Shown here: positions 8,701-17,091 of the stretch, piece by piece
Layout: each line of letters begins with the position of its first letter
Numbering within the stretch: position 1 is the stretch's first letter
Origin: Promethearchaeota archaeon
GTDB taxonomy: Archaea; Asgardarchaeota; Lokiarchaeia; Sigyniarchaeales; SOKP01
Assembly: GCA_016840085.1 (NCBI GenBank)
Contig: JAEOTA010000008.1
Location: 1 to 52,605, forward strand
Direction: 5' to 3'
DNA: 52,605 nucleotides
Notes under the pieces: generated by a model
The model's input: the letters and a program-made list of their open reading frames with translations, nothing else
What the model was told of the DNA's origin: nothing
Database searches by the model: none
Made by a program: the position numbers and the translations under genes

Positions 8701-9709
8701 TTTTTTATCGATTTATTCATATTCTTTTTACAATTCTAAGACGACGGTTAATAAAACTCTAACATTTAATCCTATTGTCTCCTTAAATAGATACATAGAA
8801 ACTTTTGATCCAGATGTTACTGATCCCTCTGGACAAGCTATTTTCTACATAATTCCTTCAAATGGTAACTATATTAATCCAAAATCGCCTAGACACACTT
8901 TTCTGATTGAAAACAATCCTCCAGAAATTTTGGAATCAAGCTCTACTTTCAATATTGATGGAAATCAAGATGAAACGTTTGAAGATACTGAATCAGATGA
9001 AGGTACTATGGTTTACAGTGCTTCTCAAGGAAGTAAAGTAAATTTCGTAGTAGATGCTGAAGACTCAGTCGACTATGAAGATAGTATTTCAGAAATGCGA
9101 GTATTCGTTAATCTAATAATTGCTACGGTATCGCAGGACGGATACTTGATATTTATTTTTCCAAGTGATATCATAGTTGATGAATTGCTTTTTCAATCTG
9201 CTTCTAGTAAATATGAAGGAACTTTTAAAATCCCAAATACCATGGAATATGATTCACTTTCAGGAACTAAATCAATATCAACCGTTACAAATTTCGATAG
9301 TTCTACTAATAAAGGATATTTAGGAATACTATACATTACTGTTTCTGATAGTGAAGGAGAGTATGATGATTTTATAATAATTCTAAGTATTTCTGGTAAA
9401 CAAATGGATATGTCTATGATCCTCTTAATTTTATTACCAATTATAGCTGTTATTGGTATAGGAGGAATGTTAATTTATTATTCAAGAAGACGTAAAATAA
9501 GAAAAGTTTCACAAACTCAATCAGGATATCGAGATTACTATTATCAGCCTTCTTATGAGCCCCAAGAACAAGTATATGTTACTCCTGAATCTCCATCTGA
9601 ATTAGGACCTGGGATGTATTGTCCGTTCTGTGGAGGATTAATAAAAACACCTAAAAAATTCTGTCCAAATTGTGGAGAATCACTTGAGTTCGATCAGGAA
9701 AAAGAGTAA
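5717..9709 (+). CDS. Membrane-anchored subtilisin-like serine protease with C-terminal zinc ribbon
   Basis: The 1330-residue protein starts with a basic N-terminus and a hydrophobic signal segment (about residues 11-30), then a propeptide-like region. The S8 domain has all three catalytic residues: D212 (VAVIDTGIYDH), H247 (GHGTHVGG) and S435 (SGTSMSAPMVAGA). A long beta-rich extracellular part follows, including a region resembling a glutamine-amidotransferase-like fold (about residues 615-850) and Ig-like stretches. A membrane helix spans about 1233-1256, followed by a basic stop-transfer RRRK. The cytoplasmic tail ends in a zinc ribbon, C1302-x2-C1305 and C1316-x2-C1319. Secreted archaeal subtilases degrade peptides or process surface proteins. 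The zinc ribbon inside the cell is unusual. It stands alone after the tRNA gene. Confidence 0.93.
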   Translation: MTKIKKKYNRLVITLIFFSLFITPIFGIGFFHNTIADLNKDSISNLDLLSSSLKDRLKTDDQDLELQLDNSNSKFDEVLKEYLYNLTISNQINQKNMKIIVLFDSKINKGQRIEILDSVFEDYILLTHYDIIPGVYIKVSPNQLIGEEKAIEGVQSIKKVYKSKIYQNPYISDDSLRLSALNKESYPNWWLSAIGAENLAYDGSNVRVAVIDTGIYDHPALNIVENKNFVTNESTSNYNDDVGHGTHVGGIIAGDGTGTDGEYRGVAPGALLINARAGNASGLEEADIISAIEWSSEPEGLGGAGADIISMSFGGGYPYISDLITQAVSKAKEDYGVIFVASAGNEGPDYFTGSTPAAGVDVISVGATDKNDGLASFSSWGPTFGYIGYPDVVAPGVNIISTEAKDSIISFQERYKDNYFDFTGDADYIPLSGTSMSAPMVAGALVILKDAFPNLTPETARIALLEGASKLLDEQDEEVLKSGAGLINVSASLIYLDNQKPDYNGVAKIFPDNLPVKPFNVLNFPGDHLKFNLTIISGANNTYNINIPSSIQGVSFSIDKPSITFSESSIDFVELDIKIDNNAIPGIRNFQLNISVGEQIYDSVDITLDIRLPEYRILMESYHGVNDWFPDFSFNQMGFLEAMNDLAEMNISIDYRMEYWTPDYNKYTNNSILTEEKLAQYDIVFLQTPILPYSPLEINNLKNYFDKGGNLVFLGTRYQDMAIENLNYLFSRLELDIQINEENIMNANWLGIGASVDSQSVYDFDNDYIFKNVSRFFWGYGNSFSVFNKAESIATVSNATVAAFYNGTSEDKGQFLAFGDLHWIYNKYDSQNYIQDHTTLLKNIIKSFISKDEVSINIELISERTSTSQIGISLYLKNQATESPITTYNDLEVTIKNDAYSKSIILDASLKSEGIYFNNSFSLPSPSYTPYFIIADLTIDAKHYNKTTKILYYDQSKVPKIINVTTSQSSVSREGGNTINLTAQLDNTNYDIFEGFLSIYSYSFYNSKTTVNKTLTFNPIVSLNRYIETFDPDVTDPSGQAIFYIIPSNGNYINPKSPRHTFLIENNPPEILESSSTFNIDGNQDETFEDTESDEGTMVYSASQGSKVNFVVDAEDSVDYEDSISEMRVFVNLIIATVSQDGYLIFIFPSDIIVDELLFQSASSKYEGTFKIPNTMEYDSLSGTKSISTVTNFDSSTNKGYLGILYITVSDSEGEYDDFIIILSISGKQMDMSMILLILLPIIAVIGIGGMLIYYSRRRKIRKVSQTQSGYRDYYYQPSYEPQEQVYVTPESPSELGPGMYCPFCGGLIKTPKKFCPNCGESLEFDQEKE

Positions 9710-9751
9710 AAATAAAACCAAGTTTCATAAATTTTTTTTCTAATTTTTATA

Positions 9752-10462
9752 TTATTTTTTTTCCAAAACTATAACCTCGCCCTTTTCGGTTCCTATATAT
9801 GCTTTAGAGGTTATATTAATAAATAAACCTGTATCAACAACACCAGGAATTTTTAAAATCTTTTGATCGAGCTCTGCAGGATTTTTAATTTCACCAAAAT
9901 CTGTATCAATAATAAAATTACCATTATCAGTTATTAAGGGTCCACTTTTCGATTTAGCCATTCTAAGAACTGGTTTTCCATCTAGTTTCATTAGTTTTTT
10001 CATTATTGGAAAATAAGCCATAGGAATAACTTCAATGGGTACTCCATTTTTCCAGTTTGTGCCTAATATCTCGGACTTTTTTCTATAATCCGCAATAATA
10101 ACTAATTCTTTTGAATTAGAAGCTAAAATTTTTTCTTGTACTAAGCAACCTCCTCCTCCTTTAATTAAATTAAGATTTTTATCTATCTCATCAGCGCCGT
10201 CAATATCTAAGTCGATCTCTGGAAATTGTTCTAAAGAAGCTAAATCTAAATCATTTTCAATAATTAATTGATATGATTGAAATGAACTCGGAATGCATTT
10301 TAAGTTCAATGACCTTTTTTGATTCATTCTTGCAATGTGTTGCACCGCATAAACGATGGTTGAACCACTTCCTATTCCTATAACCATGTTCTTTTTTACA
10401 TTTTCCTCTACAGCTCTTTCTGCTGCTAATCTCTTTCCTTTTTCAATTAAATTTTCAGTCAT
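9752..10462 (-). CDS. rpiA: Ribose-5-phosphate isomerase A
   Basis: RpiA interconverts ribose 5-phosphate and ribulose 5-phosphate, supplying pentoses for nucleotides. Family motifs are all present: GIGSGST near the N-terminus, the DIDGADEID catalytic segment, KGGGGCLVQEK, and a VDTGLF motif near the C-terminus. Length (236 residues) is normal. The start at 10462 was chosen over the upstream in-frame TTG at 10477 because GGTGAT, a good Shine-Dalgarno, sits just before this ATG. The gene follows purE directly on the same strand, so the two form an operon for purine and ribose metabolism. Confidence 0.95.
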   Translation of the reverse strand: MTENLIEKGKRLAAERAVEENVKKNMVIGIGSGSTIVYAVQHIARMNQKRSLNLKCIPSSFQSYQLIIENDLDLASLEQFPEIDLDIDGADEIDKNLNLIKGGGGCLVQEKILASNSKELVIIADYRKKSEILGTNWKNGVPIEVIPMAYFPIMKKLMKLDGKPVLRMAKSKSGPLITDNGNFIIDTDFGEIKNPAELDQKILKIPGVVDTGLFINITSKAYIGTEKGEVIVLEKK

Positions 10463-10477
10463 GGGATCACCATACAA

Positions 10478-10879
10478 TTATAATTTTAGTAAATTTAGAA
10501 TTCTAATTGCTAAATACGCTGCATTATCACTGCTATCAATTCCAACACTCGCGACTGGAACTCCAGGAGGCATTTGCACAATTGATAATAATGCGTCTAA
10601 TCCCCCTAATTTAGTGCTAACAGGGACTCCTATTACTGGTTTATCTACTTTAGATGCGATTACTCCAGGTAAAGCTGCTGATAAGCCTGCAACAGCTATA
10701 AATACTAAAGATTCACATTTTTCTAAGTAACTATTCAATTTTTCTGGATTTCTATGAGCGGAAATAATTTGTAGATCATATGTTATATTATTTTCTTTTA
10801 AAACTTTTTCAACTTTTTCATAAACTTCTTTATCAGAAGTACTACCCGCAAGAATTGATACTAGTGGTCTTTCAGACAT
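10478..10879 (-). CDS. purE: 5-(carboxyamino)imidazole ribonucleotide mutase / AIR carboxylase PurE
   Basis: PurE catalyses the carboxylation step of purine synthesis that gives CAIR. The phosphate-binding motif GSTSD (residues 12-16), SAHR (40-43) and the [11 protein letters not shown] segment are all conserved. At 133 residues it is a short single-domain protein as in other archaea. Lack of a neighbouring purK suggests class II behaviour using CO2 and AIR directly, but purK could lie elsewhere. It sits upstream of rpiA in the same operon. Confidence 0.93.
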   Translation of the reverse strand: MSERPLVSILAGSTSDKEVYEKVEKVLKENNITYDLQIISAHRNPEKLNSYLEKCESLVFIAVAGLSAALPGVIASKVDKPVIGVPVSTKLGGLDALLSIVQMPPGVPVASVGIDSSDNAAYLAIRILNLLKL

Positions 10880-11046
10880 AATTAATCTAGCAATTCTAAT
10901 AATAAAAATGATATTAATTGTTTCTTAATATCCCCAGAAATTTTTAAGAAAGATACAGTATAATTATCAAAACCTTTAATTTTAGTTTTTAATTCCATAT
11001 TATACCATTTAAATTAATAATTATAATAAAAAAAAAGGTAAATTTC

Positions 11047-12333
11047 ATGGTTGAATTAAACGAAGTTTGGTTAATAGATTATGCCAGAACAGCATTTTCA
11101 CGTTCTAGACCACGACAGCCAGAACGGGATGTATTTGGTGAAGTTAGAGGCGACGAACTTCTTGCGACTTTATTAATGAAATTCTTTGATGAAAAACTCG
11201 CAGACAAAGGAATAACAAAGGAAGAGGTTGATGAGTTCACTGTCGGAAGTGCGATGGGCGTCTATGAAGCATGGACTTATGGAGGGAGAATTCCACTATT
11301 TATGGCAAACTTTCCTGTTACTACACCAGGGTTGTTTGTGGATAGACAATGCGGTTCTGCAGGAAGTGGTATGCATGTTGGTATCATGGAAATTATGACA
11401 GGTCATAGTAAAGTCTGCTTAGCAGGGGGAGTAGAACATATGACACGTGTTCCAATGCAAAATGATTGGATAAGACCTAACTTGAATATAATTAATAGCA
11501 AAAGTGAATGGTATCGCCCATTATATGATTTTATGACAACAAGTAATATGATTCAAACAGCTCAAAAACTTTATGAGCAAGAAGTTCCAGCTTTTACAAA
11601 AGAAGATTTAGATAAATTTGGGGTACGCGCTCATAATTTAACGGTAAAAAATACCGAAGAAGGTTGGTATAAAGGTGAGATCATGCCCATAGAAGGGCAT
11701 GTTGAGGGTAATGTCGAAGAGAAAATGATGGTGGATAGGGATATGGCAGCACGAAAATCCACGTTAGAGGGCGTTGCTGGATTACGACGATTATCCAGAC
11801 CATTTTTCCTAGAAAAAAATGGAGGGAAAGAAGGGTATGAAAAAAGAGAGGGGACTAAAGAAGGAGTAATAACTGCCGGAAATTCTTCTCCATTAAATGC
11901 GGGTGCTACTACTTGTTTAGTGATGGATGCGAAAGAAGCAGAAAAACGAGGAATTAAGCCAATGGCTAGGATAGTGTCAATTGGCTGGGCAGCTGTAGAT
12001 CCAACTGTTATGGGTCGAGGCCCAGTTCCAGCGACTGAAAAGGCATTAAAAATTGCGGGTTTAACTGTAGACGATATAGATTATTGGGAAATAAATGAAG
12101 CATTTACAATTGTAACCCTTAACTGTATGAAGCATTTTAACATCCCTGAAGAAAAAGTTAATATCATGGGAGGTTCTACTGCAATTGGACACCCCTTAGG
12201 GGCAACAATGATAAGATTACCAGGCACTCTTGCTCGAATCCTAAAAGATAAAAAAGCTAAATACGGTGTTGCGAACGCTTGTTGTGGTGGTGGACAAGGA
12301 GTTGCAACAGTATTAGAAAACCTCGATGCATAA
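11047..12333 (+). CDS. Thiolase (acetyl-CoA C-acyltransferase)
   Basis: This 428-residue thiolase has the complete catalytic set: nucleophile C102 (DRQCGSAGSGMH), the NEAF motif, H382 (GGSTAIGHPLGA) and C412 (CCGGGQG). It reversibly condenses two acyl-CoA units or cleaves 3-ketoacyl-CoA, either in beta-oxidation or in making acetoacetyl-CoA. The protein is slightly longer than standard thiolases. It keeps cysteines and so is a true thiolase rather than the SCP2-type archaeal protein that pairs with HMG-CoA synthase. Dodecin follows after its terminator. A T-rich terminator region lies just 3' of the stop. Confidence 0.93.
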   Translation: MVELNEVWLIDYARTAFSRSRPRQPERDVFGEVRGDELLATLLMKFFDEKLADKGITKEEVDEFTVGSAMGVYEAWTYGGRIPLFMANFPVTTPGLFVDRQCGSAGSGMHVGIMEIMTGHSKVCLAGGVEHMTRVPMQNDWIRPNLNIINSKSEWYRPLYDFMTTSNMIQTAQKLYEQEVPAFTKEDLDKFGVRAHNLTVKNTEEGWYKGEIMPIEGHVEGNVEEKMMVDRDMAARKSTLEGVAGLRRLSRPFFLEKNGGKEGYEKREGTKEGVITAGNSSPLNAGATTCLVMDAKEAEKRGIKPMARIVSIGWAAVDPTVMGRGPVPATEKALKIAGLTVDDIDYWEINEAFTIVTLNCMKHFNIPEEKVNIMGGSTAIGHPLGATMIRLPGTLARILKDKKAKYGVANACCGGGQGVATVLENLDA

Positions 12334-12337
12334 AAAA

Positions 12338-12397
12338 ATCTTTAATTAATTTTACTTCTTTTTAATTTTTTTTAGTTTCTTTTAATTTTTTAGACTT
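12338..12397 (+). terminator. T-rich archaeal terminator after thiolase
   Basis: Several runs of five to eight T's follow the thiolase stop without a strong hairpin. This is typical of factor-independent termination by archaeal RNA polymerase. Confidence 0.55.
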
Positions 12398-12445
12398 TTG
12401 AATTATAATATCTAATCACTTTAGAATCATTTGCTTTCTGAGTAA

Positions 12446-12458
12446 TATTTAAATATTA
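12446..12458 (+). promoter_or_regulatory. TATA-like promoter element of dodecin gene
   Basis: The palindromic AT stretch around ATATTTAAATATT lies about 55 bases before the dodecin ATG. This allows a start site about 25 bases downstream and a short leader. The match is by eye only. Confidence 0.4.
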
Positions 12459-12508
12459 ACCTATAACAAATTAACTTACATACACATTAAATTTTAAGTG
12501 AAATCAAA

Positions 12509-12715
12509 ATGACCGTTTATAAAAGTATACAGTTAGTTGGAACATCAGATAAAAATTGGGCTGACGCCGTTAAAAATTGTTATGACGAAGCCAAAAAGAC
12601 CCTACGCGGAATTAGAAATATCCAGATAATTGAATCTGATGTGAAAGTTAAAGAGGACGTGGACAAGCTTATATATAGATGCCGTGTGCAAGTTAATTTC
12701 CAATTAGAGAGATAA
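12509..12715 (+). CDS. Dodecin (flavin-binding small protein)
   Basis: The 68-residue sequence has the dodecin pattern: MTVYKSIQLVGTSDKNW, then a helix with A..NC..EAKKTLRGIRN, and a final beta strand YRCRVQVNFQLE. Dodecins form hollow dodecamers that bind and buffer FMN, riboflavin or other flavins in the cytoplasm. The length is exactly as expected. It has its own promoter-like sequence and is flanked by T-rich ends, so it is probably monocistronic. Confidence 0.93.
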   Translation: MTVYKSIQLVGTSDKNWADAVKNCYDEAKKTLRGIRNIQIIESDVKVKEDVDKLIYRCRVQVNFQLER

Positions 12716-12892
12716 ATTTCAAAAATTATTTAATTTTTTTTCCTATTTTCTATTTTTCATGAAAGCTTGAAGAAAAGCTTAAATTTAAAGAGATTTTAAT
12801 AAACAAACAGAAAACCTTAAAAAAGTTAAGTATTAAATTTTAAATATTTTGGAGATCTATTTAGATTTTATACATTCTAGGATTAATTTGAT

Positions 12893-13021
12893 ATGACTCT
12901 TTTAGACATAATTTCTGAATTACTTTCAAATCCAGTGGTTTTGCGATATATTATTGGCGGAATCATTTTGATTGTTGTTATCATTATCTGCTATGCTATC
13001 CATAATAAGTTAATAAAATAA
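12893..13021 (+). CDS. 42-residue single-pass membrane microprotein
   Basis: An ATG at 12893 opens a short frame ending with TAA at 13019-13021. The product begins MTLLDIISELLSNPVVLRYI, then has a continuous hydrophobic stretch (about residues 19-36, GGIILIVVIIICYAI) and ends with a short basic tail HNKLIK. This is a convincing single membrane helix with a positive-inside C-terminus. No family is recognised. It sits alone between dodecin and a convergent TPR gene. Short length leaves doubt about whether it is expressed. Confidence 0.5.
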   Translation: MTLLDIISELLSNPVVLRYIIGGIILIVVIIICYAIHNKLIK

Positions 13022-13065
13022 TTGCTATTATTTCAAAGATTCTTATTGAAGAGTTATCACTTATT

Positions 13066-13818
13066 CTAAGGATTGAAATCCTCCAAATATTTTAGTAATT
13101 CAGGTAATGTTTTTTTATTTAAGGTGAGAAAGTCGCCATCGATATTAACATGAAATTTTTCCCCCAAATCAATTAATAACTCATATAATTTTGTTTTATC
13201 GATATCTAATAAGTTTTGAATTATATCAATCTTAATTCGATTGGACATTTTAAGTAAAGAGATTAATTGTGAACGATCTTGTTTTCGGTTGATTTCAGTT
13301 TTAGCTTCCTTGAGTTCATCTAAACTTTTTCGAATATGGGTTCTAGCTTGAAGTGCATATGTGAATTTTGAATCGATTTTTAAGGCTTTTTCATAGTGTA
13401 TCAAAGCTTTATGTAAATCACCAATAGTTTCATAAAGTAAACCTAAGTTATAAATACAGTGCTTATAGTCCGGTTTTAGACTAAGTGCCTTCTCATATGA
13501 TTGTTTAGCTTTTTCTATTTCATTTAAGTTAAAATAAGCGATTCCCTTGTTATAGTATGCTCTATAGTTATTTGGGTCGATTTCAATAATCTTGTTAAAG
13601 ATATTCTTAGCCTTCTTAAATTCTAATGTGTAATCATCGTTAAGATATCCTCCATAAGATAATAACGTATCTATAAAAGTCTCTTTTACTTTTTCGGAAT
13701 CAGTGTCAGTTTTGTATAACTCTTCCAAAAGTTCCAGAGCGTCTTCAAATTTTTCTTGATTTCTTAGATTTATTGCTTTTTTAATAAGATCTTCGAGATT
13801 AGTCAAACTTTTCATCAA
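13066..13818 (-). CDS. TPR protein with C-terminal winged-helix-like domain
   Basis: The 250-residue protein has about four tetratricopeptide repeats (for example NYRAYYNKGIAYFNLNEIEKA and the following HCIYNLGLLYETIGDLHKA) over residues 5-165. The C-terminal 70 residues (ISLLKMSNRIKIDIIQNLLDI through FLTLNKKTLPELL) resemble a PCI-type or winged helix, as in small regulatory or complex-assembly proteins. TPRs bind peptide partners. No partner is obvious nearby. The start MMK offers two adjacent ATGs. It shares the strand with the GNAT gene upstream, about 45 bases away. Confidence 0.75.
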   Translation of the reverse strand: MMKSLTNLEDLIKKAINLRNQEKFEDALELLEELYKTDTDSEKVKETFIDTLLSYGGYLNDDYTLEFKKAKNIFNKIIEIDPNNYRAYYNKGIAYFNLNEIEKAKQSYEKALSLKPDYKHCIYNLGLLYETIGDLHKALIHYEKALKIDSKFTYALQARTHIRKSLDELKEAKTEINRKQDRSQLISLLKMSNRIKIDIIQNLLDIDKTKLYELLIDLGEKFHVNIDGDFLTLNKKTLPELLKYLEDFNP

Positions 13819-13863
13819 CTTGTTAAATAATTATAAATATAATAAGAAAAAATTAGTATATGA

Positions 13864-14328
13864 CTATATATCATATTCATACCAGATGTATTTAGATTTT
13901 TTTACTCCTAACTTTATGAGTAAACTCCGGAGAGCAGAATCGGAATCGGGACAAATATAATAGACCTTATCAATTTTCAGGGTTCTTTTTATATATAATT
14001 GTAATTCTCGAACTATTTTTTCTTCAATTCCTTTTTTAAAAGATTCTTCTTTTTTTGTTAAAACTTGATGAATTACAACTCTATCATTACCTAAATAGTC
14101 TCGAAATAATGTATAGGTTCCAAAACCTATGATTTTTCCCTCTTCTTTTGCTACAACCATTGAATTTCTATATTGAAGGTCAAGACTCCTTCGATTCAAT
14201 TCTTCCTCAAATTTATTCCAATGGGAGAAGAAATAAGATTTGTTTTCTATAAAATCTTCAAATATTTCTTTTAATGCTTCTTTATCACTTCTAGGGTCAT
14301 ATCTATCAATAACAATCAAAATTTTCAC
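13864..14328 (-). CDS. GNAT-like N-acetyltransferase
   Basis: This 154-residue protein has a GNAT-like layout: helices 1-2, then the strand SMVVAKEEGKIIGFGTYTL, then VVIHQVLTKKEESFKKGIEEKIV, which corresponds to the acyl-CoA binding region. A following strand reads DKVYYICPDSDSALRSLLIKLG. The glycine-rich Q/R-x-x-G-x-G/A loop is poorly conserved, with KKEESFKKGIE in its place, so acyl-CoA binding may be altered. The start is a GTG at 14328. The substrate is unknown. It could be a degenerate acetyltransferase with a purely structural role. Confidence 0.65.
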   Translation of the reverse strand: MKILIVIDRYDPRSDKEALKEIFEDFIENKSYFFSHWNKFEEELNRRSLDLQYRNSMVVAKEEGKIIGFGTYTLFRDYLGNDRVVIHQVLTKKEESFKKGIEEKIVRELQLYIKRTLKIDKVYYICPDSDSALRSLLIKLGVKKSKYIWYEYDI

Positions 14329-14461
14329 CAGTAGAAATATTATTTATTTTTAAATTGTTTAAATGAATAATAATTTTATAAGATTGTTTTCTTTACAGAT
14401 TTAATTAGTCTTTAATAAGCATCTTTTTTTAAAAATTTAGAATATATAAGATTGATCTATA

Positions 14462-14992
14462 ATGAGTCTGGACAATAAAAATTCAGATAAGAATCAAGAA
14501 AAGATATTAGTCCCCATTAAAAAATTGAGGAAAGATGTAGAGATTCCTAATCCATCAAAACCGGGTGATGCTGGTGCAGATGCGAGAATTACAGGATTTA
14601 AAAAAGCAATTAAAAAAGAAGATAAAAGAGAATTAATAGAAATCAATACAGATTTTTATACTCTAAAACCATTAGAGCGAATTGGGTGCCAATTGGGTTT
14701 TGCGACGGCAATTCCTGAAGGATACTATTTTAAAGTTGTGCCTAGAAGCGGGTTGGCTTTATGGGAAGGAATCTCTATTGTCAATAGTCCTGGAACTATA
14801 GATTCTGGATTTAGGCACGAATGGATGGCAATAGTGGTAAATCTCTCTAATGAACAAGCTACTCTTAAGAAAGGTGATAGAATTTGTCAAATTATTTTTT
14901 CTAAGATGAATGATTATGAATTTATTGAAACTGACAAGTTGCCTGACTCTGAACGGGGAAAAGGGGGTTTTGGGAGTACAGGTAAGAAATAA
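14462..14992 (+). CDS. dut: Deoxyuridine triphosphatase (dUTPase)
   Basis: All five trimeric dUTPase motifs can be found: DAGADAR (motif 1), PRSGLAL (2), GTIDSGFRHEW (3), GDRICQIIF (4) and the C-terminal RGKGGFGSTG (5). The enzyme hydrolyses dUTP to dUMP and pyrophosphate, keeping uracil out of DNA and feeding dTMP synthesis. The glycine-rich motif 5 argues for dUTPase rather than a dCTP deaminase. The N-terminal 45 residues include an inserted charged loop (KKAIKKEDKRELIE). The motif 3 residue usually being Tyr is Phe, still compatible with function. The next gene, a small winged helix, follows by 42 bases. Confidence 0.9.
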   Translation: MSLDNKNSDKNQEKILVPIKKLRKDVEIPNPSKPGDAGADARITGFKKAIKKEDKRELIEINTDFYTLKPLERIGCQLGFATAIPEGYYFKVVPRSGLALWEGISIVNSPGTIDSGFRHEWMAIVVNLSNEQATLKKGDRICQIIFSKMNDYEFIETDKLPDSERGKGGFGSTGKK

Positions 14993-15034
14993 TTTTAAAT
15001 TAAGTATTAATATTTTAATGCGATACGATTAAAT

Positions 15035-15241
15035 ATGTCAGAATTAACTTATGAAGAAAAATTTATAATTGAAAAGCTTAAAGAAAATGAGAGTAAGCTT
15101 AATTACAAGGAATTACAAATATTATGCCAAGATGAATTCGAAGGAGTAAGATTAATTTTAAAAAAACTAAAAGAGAAAGGAATTGTTGAATATCAGGGAA
15201 TGATTCCGGGATTTTCCGCTGAAATTGAGTTAGTGAAATAA
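15035..15241 (+). CDS. Small winged-helix protein
   Basis: The 68-residue product has three helices and a beta wing: EKFIIEKLKENESKLNYKEL, then FEGVRLILKKLKEKGIVEYQG. This matches a minimal winged helix-turn-helix with the recognition helix near residues 37-49. Such proteins bind DNA or are structural modules. It lies between dUTPase and the acyl-CoA synthetase gene on the same strand. It may regulate either, but no operator is visible. Confidence 0.65.
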   Translation: MSELTYEEKFIIEKLKENESKLNYKELQILCQDEFEGVRLILKKLKEKGIVEYQGMIPGFSAEIELVK

Positions 15242-15324
15242 ATTTAGTAATAAAAATCAACTAATAATAAAGCTCTTATTGTTTTCTATATTTTCTTTTT
15301 TAATATTTTAGTTTTAAGGATATT

Positions 15325-16842
15325 ATGAGTGAACTCAATAAAGAATCAATTAAAGAAAATTTTATTGAAGATTTTTTAAATCCGAAGAGTATTGCCGTCT
15401 TTGGAGCGAATAATAATTTACTTGGCACAATGGGTTCTATGCAACTTCGCAATATTATTGCTGGTGGTGGATTTGAAGAAAATATTTTTCCTGTTCATCC
15501 ACGATTAGAGAAAGTTCAAGGTTTTAAAGCATATAAATCTGTATTTGATATCCCAATAATTCCCGATTTAGCTTTTTTAATATTACCAACCCGGATAGTG
15601 CCAGAAGTTATGGAACAATGCGGTCAAAAAGGCATCAAACGGTTAATTATAACTTCGGGTGGATTTAGAGAAAGTGGTTCAAATGGACTTGAATTATCGC
15701 GGAAAATTGATGAAGTTGCAAATAAATATAATATGAGATTTATCGGGCCTAATTGTTTAGGAGTTTTTAATGGATGGTTTCGCTATCCAGAGAAAAATAA
15801 TGCATATTTTAATACATTTTGGATTTATCTTCCCCATAAAAGAGGTAATATATCAATTGTGAGTCAATCAGGCACAATTGCAGCCCAAACAGCTTGGTAT
15901 ACAAATGATATGGGTGTAAAAATTGGTAAATCTATATCAGTTGGTAATGAGAGAAATATTGATATTGTGGATTTATTAGAGTATTTTAAGGATGATCCTC
16001 AAACTGGTGTAATAGGACTCTATATTGAAGAAATAAAGCGTGGAAAAGAATTCAGAAAATTAGTAAAAGAAATTACACCTAAAAAGCCAATTGTAGCAAT
16101 ATATGCTGGAGGAACTGAAGCAGCTGCAAGATCCATTATGTCACATACAGGTTCTATTAGTGGTGATGATAAAATTTATGATGCTGTGTTCAAAGAAACG
16201 GGTATAATTTCTACTAATTCTATTTCAGATTTTTTATATTACCTTAGAACGTTATCTCAAGCACAGTCTTATAATGTATATCCTAAGGGCAAACGCGTCG
16301 GAATAATTACAGATTCGGGAGGTCCAGGGGCAATGATGACAAAAACTGCAGAACTATATGGATTAGAGGTTCCAGAATTTTCTAAATCATTACAAGAAGA
16401 AATTGCTAAAGAATTGCCGACAACAGCAAGTGCTACTAATCCTATAGATGTCACGTTTCATGAGAACTTTTTAAATATGCTAATTAAGTTCCCAAAAATG
16501 TTAGTAAAATCTAAAGAGGTTGACAACATAATTGCTTTTGGTATTTATGATTTTGATGAAATTATGGAGGTTATTAAGAGTTCAGGTGGAGAAATTGATG
16601 AGAGGATGAAAGAATTAGAAAACCTAATTGAACCTGTTGTAATAAAGCCAATAAAAAAGTTAATGAAAAAATACTCAATTCCTGTGTTTTATGCTGGACC
16701 CGTTCCTTACAGAACTTCTTTGATGGAAAAATTCAGTTCTTCAGACATCCCCGTTTTTTCGCTATGGGATCAACCGACAAAGTGTTTGGCAATGTTAATA
16801 AACTATTCTGAATTTCGAAATGAGCATAATAAAGCTTTATAA
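15325..16842 (+). CDS. ADP-forming acyl-CoA synthetase, alpha-type subunit
   Basis: This 505-residue protein matches the CoA-binding and ligase domains of ADP-forming acetyl/acyl-CoA synthetases. A CoA-binding Rossmann domain is at residues 12-140. The succinyl-CoA-synthetase-like domain follows, with VSQSGTIAAQTA and the catalytic H274 (MSHTGSISG), then a third domain with GIITDSGGPGAMMT. The enzyme converts acyl-CoA, ADP and phosphate to acid, CoA and ATP, the main energy-yielding step of many peptide-fermenting archaea. The ATP-grasp (beta) part is missing and not found next door. The beta subunit must be encoded elsewhere, or this is a stand-alone paralogue. Confidence 0.88.
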   Translation: MSELNKESIKENFIEDFLNPKSIAVFGANNNLLGTMGSMQLRNIIAGGGFEENIFPVHPRLEKVQGFKAYKSVFDIPIIPDLAFLILPTRIVPEVMEQCGQKGIKRLIITSGGFRESGSNGLELSRKIDEVANKYNMRFIGPNCLGVFNGWFRYPEKNNAYFNTFWIYLPHKRGNISIVSQSGTIAAQTAWYTNDMGVKIGKSISVGNERNIDIVDLLEYFKDDPQTGVIGLYIEEIKRGKEFRKLVKEITPKKPIVAIYAGGTEAAARSIMSHTGSISGDDKIYDAVFKETGIISTNSISDFLYYLRTLSQAQSYNVYPKGKRVGIITDSGGPGAMMTKTAELYGLEVPEFSKSLQEEIAKELPTTASATNPIDVTFHENFLNMLIKFPKMLVKSKEVDNIIAFGIYDFDEIMEVIKSSGGEIDERMKELENLIEPVVIKPIKKLMKKYSIPVFYAGPVPYRTSLMEKFSSSDIPVFSLWDQPTKCLAMLINYSEFRNEHNKAL

Positions 16843-17091
16843 TATTAATTTGGTTTTTTATTATAAGTCATTTTTATAGGATTAAATGAAATCCTAATAT
16901 TTTTTTTATTGGAATAAATTTAAATAATGGTTCTTAATATTAAATTAATTGAAGATTAGATTCAAATCTCTTTAAAAATAATACAATTCGATTAGAAGAA
17001 TGAATTCTAATAGGAAGAATTATATTAGAATTTATTCTACATTTCCTGTTATTAATATAGATTTAATGGAGTAAATTATAGTTTATAATAG

